The translations under genes were made by a program, and so were the position numbers. Shown here piece by piece: positions 56,353 to 64,000 of a stretch of DNA of 64,000 nt (position 1 is the first letter of the stretch; the number at the start of each line of letters is the position of its first letter). The stretch lies in assembly GCF_001704415.2 (NCBI RefSeq), contig NC_030824.1, positions 31,863,022 through 31,927,021 of the forward strand. Direction: 5' to 3'. The DNA comes from Capra hircus. Taxonomy: Eukaryota > Chordata > Mammalia > Artiodactyla > Bovidae. The notes below the pieces were generated by a model. The model ran no database searches and was not told the origin of the DNA. It saw only the letters and a list, made by a program, of their open reading frames with translations.

Positions 56353-57639
56353 AGTGCTGGCTTTTCTCAGTGGCCGGCAGGGGGCAGCAGACAACAATGA
56401 TAGTATGACCATGAACAAGTAAACGGAGTTTGTGCGATAGAACTAATTCTTAAAGTGAATGAGAGCATTCACAAAACTGATATAAAGACAGCTTTGGAAG
56501 CCTGAGGAAAGAATGACAGGTGGGGTGGAGCATAAAGGGCCTTGAATGCCTTGCTAACAACTTTTAGCTTCATTTGAAGAATCAGTAGAGGTTTATAAGC
56601 AAATGACATGATTGTGAACTGTGTGAAAATGATTTAGAAGAATCATTTTAAAAACAGCATGAAGGCTTCCCCACTCTGAAGGAATCAAAAAGCAAGTATT
56701 TTATCTTAATTCTTTCTAGGTTTAGGGCTAGGTGCTTTACCGGCTTATCTACTTTAATAGTTATTGCTGGAAGAGCAGGAAAATTAAATCACTCCAGATC
56801 AGTCAAAGAGGAAGTGACAACTTTTTGCTAGAGAACCATGGTGTCTTTTGTTAAATGCTGGGAGCAAATTACAAGGATACCTCAGTAATCCAAATCAGAA
56901 TGCATGAAGTCCTGAACTAAGTACAGACTGTTAAAAAACAGAATTAACTGGACTTATTACAGAACTGAATGTAGTGAAGAAATATCTAGAATTATTCCAA
57001 AAGCTGTGAGTGTGTGTCATGGGCAGGTATCCCTGTTAGTGGCTGAGAGAGAGAGTGTGTGAGAGTGTATGTGTGTGTGATTATGATTACAATGGGATAT
57101 GTAAGTGGAAGTATCTAGTAGAACCTTGATAAAGTGAACCTGGAGGATATTCTTGGATGGAGAGAAAGATTTGTGGTTCATACATATGTAAGTGGTACTT
57201 GGAAATATACACCGTGCATGCATGTAGTTATCCAAGGACGGAGTGCAGAGAGATGTAACATGGGGCACCAGAACTTTTAAGGCAGAAGTTCTTTCTCCTG
57301 GGCAAAAATCACGCTTTGGCTGCTCAGAAGAATACAGCCTTCCAAACTCTCCTTCCAGAGATTCTGATCAGCACCCAGCAAGGAGGCTAACTAAAACGAT
57401 AGGAAAGAGCAGGGCAGTGTCAGTTCTATATGCCAAGGGAATGCTGTCAGCAATGTTGGAAATTTTAGACCATTGAACTTTGAGGACGGAGGGTAACTAC
57501 TTCCTACTGGGTGTCGCAGCCTGTTGGTCAGCTTTCTACACTGTAACACAGACCTCTTTCCTTCCAGCACTACCTATTTCCTCCCATTCTTTTAATTCAA
57601 CAGCTACTGGAGGGCTTTCTTTCCCTTTTTATTTTTCCC
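56353..57639. other. unique and old degraded sequence
   Basis: 56515-56660 ('aagggccttgaatgccttgc' then 'aagcaaatgacatgattgtg') and 56870-56930 recall an old widespread mammalian repeat I cannot name. A MIR-like scrap near 56705-56830 may interrupt it. GA/GT runs at 57040-57080. Confidence 0.4.
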
Positions 57640-58178
57640 TTAAAAAAATTATAGTTGATTTACAGTATCATGTTAGTTTGAGCTGTACAGTGCAGTGATT
57701 CTACATATATATACACACACACGTATATATAGTCTTTTCAGATTCTTTTCCCTTGTAGATTGTTACAATATATTGAATATAGTTCCCTGTGCCATACAGT
57801 AGGTCCTTGTTTCTCTGTTTTATGTATGCTGCTGCTGCTAACACTTCAGTCGTGTCCGACTCTGGGCGATCCAAGAGACGGCAGCCCACCAGGCTCCCCT
57901 GTCCCTGGGATTCTCCAGGCAAGAACACTGGAGTGGCTTGCCGTTTCCTTCTCCAATGCATGAAAGTGAAAAGTGAAAATGAAGTCGCTCAGTGGTGTCC
58001 GACTCCTAGCGACCCCATGGACTGCAGTCTACCAGGCTCCCCCGTCCATGGGATTTTCCAGGCAAGAGTACTGGAGTGGGGTCCCATTGCTTTCTCCGCT
58101 GTTTTATGTATAGTAGTGTGTAAATGTTTCTCCAACCTTCTAGTTTATCCCTCCCTTATCCCTTTTCCTAGGAGGGCT
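57640..58178 (-). mobile_element. L1 3' end, reversed, split by BOV-A2
   Basis: Pieces 57640-57827 ('attatagttgatttacagta', 'gaatatagttccctgtgcca') and 58112-58178 ('aaccttctagtttatccctc') join when the SINE is removed. Confidence 0.88.
57815..58111 (-). mobile_element. BOV-A2 SINE, perfect 13-nt target duplication
   Basis: 'ctgttttatgtat' at 57815-57827 and 58099-58111. The body 57828-58098 has both BovA units and a (CTG)4 end. Inserted into an L1 3' UTR. Confidence 0.96.
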
Positions 58179-59506
58179 TTGGTTGAGGCTTGCTGCCAGT
58201 ATTTGTTTCTGGACACAGACTTTAAACTTTGAACTTTTCAAGTGAGAAAACAATGGAATTTTAGCAAAAATCCGATTGAGTGTTGTACAAAATAAATGCA
58301 CACGTGAGAGTGGACTCCCATTTACATCACTCCATCGTTTCCTCTCTGCAACATGGGTGCCCTTGGTCCAGAGGCAGGCAGCAGCAGGAAGATTGGAAAC
58401 GGCATGCGTTTCAGACATCTTTGTATCCTCATATCAAATGCGCTACCCAGAGGTTATTTCTTCCTCAAAGTATTTGTTTTGGCTTCAGTTGCGAGGGTGC
58501 TGAGTGTTGCTGCATGATATCACCCTCCAATCTACCTCCCTCTCCTACTTCACAACACACCTGCAGGCTGTGGAAGTGACCCACAGGGATCAGAAGCCCT
58601 GGCATGGTCAGCAAGCAATCAGTAAATATTATTCGTAAATCTTTTAAGTCAAGCCTGAAGCAAACTCACACAGAACACCAGAAAATGAATTTAATTTTAA
58701 ATCGAAGTAGGGATCAGGAAATACAGCTTGGGATTTGGGAATGATCAAGTGTAGGATTCAGTTAAGGGGTTTCATCTCGCCAGAAAATATAAGGCAAACA
58801 GTCCGATGGCTGACCTATAGATCTTTGCTGCAGTTGGCATAATAAAATGACAGATCTGGTCGTGTGTTGCTTCAATGGACCTTGTAACGACTTGACTGAA
58901 TTGTTTAATTTAAAACACAGCAAGTCAATTTGGGGTTCAATGACAGATTTTTTTTTTTTGGATGGATTTAAAATTATTTTTGCATGAAATTGCTTTGTGA
59001 TTCTAATAAGGATTGTTTTTTACTGAAATGATAGAATTGACAAGAACTCTGGGATTTAGAATTCTTTTCAGATGCTTCTACAGCTTTTCCTAATGGAATA
59101 TAAATGTTGATAAAAACAGCATATCCAAAAACATCAAGGTGTAATTTAAAAATTTATTTTTTTCATTTATTTTATACTACGTGTAATCAACTGGATGCAC
59201 GAAATTGATTGTGGCTGAGCAATTTATTGTAGGCAATCTGTTAAAAATATCTTTAAGGATCAGATTTAAAAATGAAGGGAAATCTAATCTATTCATATGT
59301 GAGCAGAGAGAATTCTTATTTTACAAAATGTCTACTCTGAATAAGTGGATATTGATGAAATAACCTGTATATATAATTGAAGGTAACTTTATGAATATTT
59401 TAAAAAGATATAGTTTTATGAATATTTACTATTCTGCTAATTTGATTTTGAATTGTAAACCTAAAACTTACTGTTTGGGGCTCTTTATGTTTTATTGTAC
59501 TTTTTT
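58179..59506. other. repeat-free island, 1.3 kb
   Basis: No interspersed repeat recognised. 58740-58950 has balanced composition without low-complexity runs. Candidate conserved non-coding element. Frames at 58276-58579 lack domains. Confidence 0.4.
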
Positions 59507-59723
59507 AGGGCTTCCCAGGTGACACAGTGGTACAGAATCTGTCTGCCCATGCAGGAGATGCAGGAAACGTGGGTTAAATCCCCGAGTTGGGAAGATCCCC
59601 CGGAAGAGGAAATGGCAACCCACTCCAATATTCTTGCCTGGAAAATTCTGTGGACAGAGGAGCTGGTGGGCTATAGTCCATGGGGTCACAAAGAGTCAGA
59701 AATGACGGAACGCACATGCAGGC
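59507..59723 (+). mobile_element. Bov-tA SINE
   Basis: Head 'agggcttcccaggtgacaca', body to 'gaaatgacggaacgcacatg'. Confidence 0.92.
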
Positions 59724-60619
59724 ATACTTTGCTAAAAAAAGAAAACTTGTATATTTTAAGAATGTTTTTATGAGTACATTTAATGTGCTGAAAATAAAAA
59801 TTAAAAGAATAAAGATCTTTATGTTCCAGTTAAGAAGTGTTCCATATCTGCATTATGCTTCTAGTATGTTAAGGAGAGAAAAAAAAAAAAAATCAGCACT
59901 GTATAAATCTCTAAGGAGCAGCAGGGGAATAAATAGAATAGTTCTTGCTTACAAAAGAGTGCCGTGGCAGCTGCTTTGGACTCATAAATGAGATGTTTGA
60001 AAAGGGCACGAATAGGGCAGGAGAAAAAATACTTTGCTTAGCAACACACCTGTTTTTCTTCTTGTTATAGATTCTTGTGAGATAGATTTTTTTCAATTAG
60101 GACTCGTCTTGGTCTTGCCTCTTTCTCTCCTTCTCTTTGAGCTTTCTAGCACAAAGGTAAACATCAACATCAAAGGAATGTTGGATTTTGGAGATGTTAG
60201 TATAAAGCCAGTGAGGAGGGCACCTCTGCCAGATGTGTAATTCTTACCCAGAGGGGTGAATGTAACAAAAGGCTCACTGTAATCAGACTGACATAATCTA
60301 TTTACCTGCTTTTAAAATTATATACACTAAATATTACAAAATAGTTATGAAGCATGCTTTTAAGAACAAGAAGTTTTGTTTTAATTTCTGGATAAAATTT
60401 GTTGCTTTTTCCCAAATAGATGCATCATTAGAGTTATGAATTACATGAAAAAAAGAAATTAATGTATGAGCTTTCAAAGTAGTTTTTTTCTAAAATAAAA
60501 AATTTAATTTCAAGATTTCTTCCAAATCTGAGGCTCTTAGATGTGCAGGTTCTTTCCTTCTGGGACTACTCCAGTTTGCTTATTTCTTTTGAGGTTTATC
60601 TTCTTCTTTTTTTTTTTTC
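59724..60619. other. unique AT-rich sequence
   Basis: No feature recognised. An A run lies at about 59880-59893 and a T run near 60606. Confidence 0.45.
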
Positions 60620-60802
60620 ACATCTAAGGCAGGAGATGAAGAGACATGGATTTGAACCCTGGGCTGGGAAGATCCACTGGAGAAAGAAATGTCTACCCAA
60701 TCCAGTATTTTTGCCTGGAGAATTCCATGGACAGAGGAGCCTGGTGAGCCCCATCCAAGGGGTCACAAAGAGTCAGACATGAACATACACACACAAGAAA
60801 GT
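60620..60802 (+). mobile_element. Bov-tA SINE, head truncated
   Basis: Starts within the head ('ctaaggcaggagatgaagag') and runs to 'gtcagacatgaacataca'. The first about 40 nt are missing. Confidence 0.9.
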
Positions 60803-61195
60803 AGGTAACTACAGCCTCTCTGAATCTGAGAAACATTGGCTGGCTAGATGGAATCATTGCCTAGGAAAGATGCAGCTTTGTGGTTGGGTGGGAAGATCTG
60901 AAGCAGCAGTCAGAAAGAAATAATCCCTGTGTCTTCATACATCAAGGCAGCAGGCATCCCTGAAGTGTCAGGAAAGTAAGCTTCAGTTTTCAAACTTCAG
61001 CTGGCAGTGACAGCTTTTATTTCTCTGAAGGAGAAGAGTTTCTGACAATGCTATTCATAATTAACTTACTTATCTTCATACGCTTGAGAATAAAACAATG
61101 TACATCCTAAACACCAAAGGAACTGAAGAACATTTTGTTGCACATTTTTAGTAGGAATTGCTAGAAATCCACACCTGGAGGGACAAGCTGATGTA
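60803..61195. other. unique sequence
   Basis: No feature recognised. Confidence 0.45.
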
Positions 61196-61345
61196 TGGGA
61201 TTCCCTAGTGGTCCAGTGGTTAAGACTTCTTCCAATGTAAGAGGTGTGGGCTCAATCCCTGATCAGGGAGCTGAAATCCCAAATGCCTCATGGCCAAAAA
61301 TCCAAAACATAAAACTGAAGCAATGTTGTAACAAATTCAGGCTAA
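61196..61345 (+). mobile_element. CHR-type SINE
   Basis: Head 'gggattccctagtggtccag' with 'gggctcaatccctgatcagg' B-box region, then a body rich in 'ggccaaaaatccaaaac'. Older cetartiodactyl SINE. Confidence 0.8.
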
Positions 61346-61438
61346 TGTGTATCCTTGGCTTTCAGTGAGTTTTTTTTCCCAGGTATTATGTGATTGATTT
61401 ATATGTCAAAATTAAATTTCCAAGAACACACAGAGATT

Positions 61439-61459
61439 AAAAACAAACAAACAAACAAC
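61439..61459. repeat. (AAAC)n microsatellite
   Basis: Five AAAC units. Confidence 0.9.
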
Positions 61460-61736
61460 TTTCCAATCTTTGGGGAGCCATATGTCCTCATAGTGTTTTT
61501 GTGCCTTAGATAGAAAATCTACTGAACAGTTTTTCCACAGCCCTAAGGAATGTGTCCAGTGTTTCTCATGATGTACTCTGCATATAAGTTAAATAAGCAG
61601 GGTGACAATATACAGCCTTGATGTACTCCTTTTCCTATTTGGAACCAGTCTGTTGTTCCATGTCAGTTCTAACTGTTGCTTCCTGGCCTGCATACAGATT
61701 TCTCAAGAGGCAGATCAGGTGGTCTGGTATTCCCAT

Positions 61737-62819
61737 CTATTTCAGAATTTTCCACAGTTTATTGTGATCCACACAGTCAAAGGCTATGGCATAGTCAATA
61801 AAGCAGAAATGGATGTTTTTCTGGAACTCTCTTGCTTTTTCCATGATCCAGCGGATGTTGGCAATTTGATCTCTGGTTCCACTGCCGTTTTTAAAACCAG
61901 CTTGAACATCAGGAAGTTCATGGTTCACGTATTGCTGAAGCCTGGCTTGGAGAATTTTGAGCATTACTTTACTAGCGTGTGAGGTGAGTGCAATTGTGCG
62001 GTAGTTTGAGCATTCTTTGGCATTGCCTTTCTTTGGGATTGGAATAAAAACTGACCTTTTCCAGTCCTGTGCCCACTGCTGAGTTTTCCAAATTTGTTGG
62101 CATATTGAGTGCAGCACTTTCACAGCAGCATCTTTTAGGATTTGAAATAGCTCCACTGGAATTCCATCACCTCCACTAGCTTTGTTCGTAGTGACACTTT
62201 CTAAGGCCCACTTGACTTCACATTCCAGGATGTCTGGCTCTAGATGAGTGATTACACTATCGTGATTATCCAGGTGGTGAAGATCTTTTTTGTACAGTTC
62301 TTCTGTGTATTCTTGCCACCTCTTCTTAATATCTTCTGCTTCTGTTAGGTCCATACCATTTCTGTCCTTTATTGAGCCCATCTTTGCATGAAACGTTCCC
62401 TTGGTATCTCTAATTTTCTTGAGGAGATCTCTAGTCTTTCCCATTCTGTTGTTTTCCTCTATTTCTTTGCATTGATTGCTGAAGCAGGCTTTCTCATCTC
62501 TTCTTGCTATTCTTTGGAACTCTGCATTCAGATGCTTATATCTTTCCTTTTCTCCTTTGCTTTTTGCCTCTCTTCTTTTCACAGCTATTTGTAAGGCCTC
62601 CCCAGACAGCCATTTTGCTTTTTTGCATTTCTTTTCCATGGGGATGGTCTTGATCCCTGTCTCCAGGACAGTGTCACAAACCTCATTCCATAGTTCATCA
62701 GGCACTCTATCTATCAGATCTAGGCCCTTAAATCTATTTCTCCCTTCCACTGTATAATCATAAGGGATTTGATTTAGGTCATACCTGAATGGTCTAGCGG
62801 TTTTCCCTACTTTCTTCAA
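61737..62819 (-). pseudogene. BovB linker and N-terminal half of reverse transcriptase
   Basis: A 360-codon open frame, the longest in the window. Residues 1-160 are the linker (PFRYDLNQIPYDYTVEGRNR, MEKKCKKAKWLSGEALQIAV, RWQEYTEELYKKDLHHLDNH). From about 185 it is RT: TTNKASGGDGIPVELFQILK, SVFIPIPKKGNAKECSNYRT, VQAGFKNGSGTRDQIANIRW, and motif A FCFIDYAIAFDCVDH (near residue 340), in which both Asp are kept and the usual Lys is Ile. It ends at an amber codon at 61737-61739 in place of the Glu of ILKEMGIP. Frame and codons are well preserved, so decay is recent compared with other copies. Confidence 0.9.
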
Positions 62820-63203
62820 TTTGAGTCTGAATTTGGTAATAAGAAGTTCATGATCTGAGCCATAGTCAGCTCCTGGTCTTGTTTTTGTTGGCTGTCTAGA
62901 GCTTCTCCATCTTTGGCTGCAAAGAATATAATCAATCTGATTTCAGTGTTGACCATCTGGTGATGTCTATGTGTAGAGTCTTCTCTTGTGTTGTTGGAAG
63001 AGGGTGTTTGCTATGACCAGTGCATTTTCTTGGCAAAACTTTATTAGTCTTTGCCCTGCTTCATTCCACATTCCAAGGCCAAATTTGCCTGTTACTCCAG
63101 GTGTTTCTTGACTTCCTACTTTTGCATTCTAGTCCCCTATAATGAAAAGGACATCTTTTTTGGGTGTTAGTTCTAAAAGGTCTTGTAGATCTTCATAGAA
63201 CCG

Positions 63204-63629
63204 TTAAAGTTCAGCTTCTTCAGCGTTACTAGTTGGGGCATAGACTTGGATAACTGTTATATTGAATGGTTTGCCTTGGAAATGAACAGAGATCATTCTG
63301 TCGATTTTGAGATTGCATCCAAGAACTGCATTTCGGACTCTTCTGTTGATCATAGTGGCTACTTCATTTCTTCTGAGGGATTCCTGCCCGCAGTAGTAGA
63401 TATAATGATCATCTGAGTTAAATTCACCCATTCCAGTCCATTTTAGTTCGCTGAGTCCTAGCATGTCGACGTTCACTCTTGCCATCTCCTGTTTGACCAC
63501 TTCCAATTTGCCTTGATTCATGGACCTGACATTCCAGGTTCCTATGCAATATTGTTCTTTATAGCATCGGACCTTGCTTCTATCACCAGTCACATCCACA
63601 GCTGGGTATTTTTTTTGCTTTGGCTCCAT
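63204..63629 (-). pseudogene. BovB AP-endonuclease domain (N-terminal ORF2)
   Basis: A 141-codon open frame begins MEPKQKKYPAVDVTGDRSKV and contains the APE-type motifs GTWNVRS (Asn at about residue 33), LGLSELKWTG (Glu about 61) and ITVIQVYAPTS. It ends at a TAA at 63204-63206, replacing a codon that should be Glu in an E-V-E-R-F-Y context. A further amber stop at 63129-63131 hits the Trp of the expected GDWNAKVGSQ motif. The catalytic SDH block lies near 62844-62866. In the family this domain nicks the target DNA; here it is inactivated by at least two nonsense changes. Confidence 0.9.
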
Positions 63630-64000
63630 CCCTTCATTCTTTCTGGAGTTATTTCTCCACTGACTTCCGGTAGCATATTGGGCACACTGACCTGGGGAGT
63701 ACCTCTTTCAGTATCCTATCATTTTGCCTTTTCATACTGTTCATGCGGTTCCCAAGGCAAGAATACTGAAGTGGTTTGCCATTCCCTTCTCCAGTGGACC
63801 ACATTCTGTCAGACCTCTCCACCATGACCCGCCCGTCTTGGGTTACCCCAAGGGCATGGTTGAGTTTCATTGAGTTAGACAAGGCTGTGGTCCTAGTGTG
63901 ATTAGATTGACTAGATTTCTGTGAGTATGGTTTCAGTGTGTCTGCCCTTTGATGTCCTCTTGCAACACCTACCATCTTACTTGGGTTTCTCTTACCTTGG

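Larger units (their letters stand above)
61564..64000 (-). mobile_element. BovB LINE, 5' UTR to mid-RT, 3' end missing
   Basis: On the minus strand the element enters from the right window edge with its 5' UTR (a BovA-like 'ggcaagaatactgaagtggt' block is seen on plus near 63756), continues through endonuclease and RT, and stops abruptly at 61564 after LFNLYAEYIM-equivalent codons. The YADD box, C-terminal domain and 3' UTR are absent. Loss of the 3' side cannot arise by normal 5' truncation and implies later deletion or rearrangement. Confidence 0.92.

Noticed and set aside
61737..62819. 360-codon open frame as a host gene
   Set aside because: It reads end to end as the BovB linker and reverse transcriptase and is bounded by a nonsense change within that family sequence.

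Overview
The window is nuclear DNA of a ruminant (cattle, sheep, goat or a close relative). It carries dozens of Bov-tA and BOV-A2 SINEs, BovB (RTE-type) LINEs, artiodactyl-type L1 3' ends and older cetartiodactyl CHR-type SINEs. This combination is diagnostic of Ruminantia. There is also a thin layer of old mammalian repeats (MIR, L2, MLT1 LTRs, hAT-Charlie relics). I recognise no host protein-coding exon, tRNA, rRNA or CRISPR array. The longest open frames are LINE ORF2 remnants. The remaining frames are short, mostly inside SINEs or in AT-rich unique sequence. The window reads as intergenic or deep-intronic DNA.

Layout. 1-4.9 kb: a Bov-tA, an L1 with an inverted segment, a BovB 3' end next to an L1 3' end, then 2 kb of unique sequence. 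4.9-7.4 kb: a BovB copy with a readable reverse transcriptase (YADD box present, frame-shifted) facing a second BovB 3' end in the opposite orientation. 7.4-13.2 kb: mostly unique, with one L1, SINE fragments, a BovB 3' end and old L2/MIR. 13.2-14.8 kb: a 5'-inverted L1 interrupted by a SINE and two BovB pieces. 15-23.8 kb: SINE-rich with unique islands. 23.8-25.9 kb: a reversed L1 filled with later insertions. 26-36 kb: SINEs, one L1 with a 22-nt target duplication, a probable solo ERV LTR, hAT relics and unique sequence. 36.8-42.6 kb: an L1 3' half that contains a BovB, a BOV-A2, a Bov-tA and a second, twin-primed L1 of 3.3 kb. 42.8-43.5 kb: an internally deleted BovB next to an MLT1 LTR. 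43.5-49.8 kb: scattered repeats and a 2 kb repeat-free stretch. 49.8-52.9 kb: a second head-to-head BovB pair. 53-61.5 kb: SINEs separated by unique islands. 61.6-64 kb: the 5' two-thirds of a BovB on the minus strand (endonuclease plus the N-terminal half of RT), open at the window edge and lacking its 3' end.

The elements do not form a pathway. BovB and L1 supply the reverse transcription machinery: BovB is the accepted driver of Bov-tA and BOV-A2 SINEs, which share its 3' end. The window therefore records successive waves of LINE activity and SINE parasitism. Target-site duplications readable by eye fix many insertion boundaries and give a relative order. I found no novel biological system. 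The most informative structures are the nested twin-primed L1, an internally deleted BovB with a perfect target duplication, two inverted BovB pairs, a 58-bp L1 tail insertion and several repeat-free blocks. Family names come from memory of consensus features, not from a database search.
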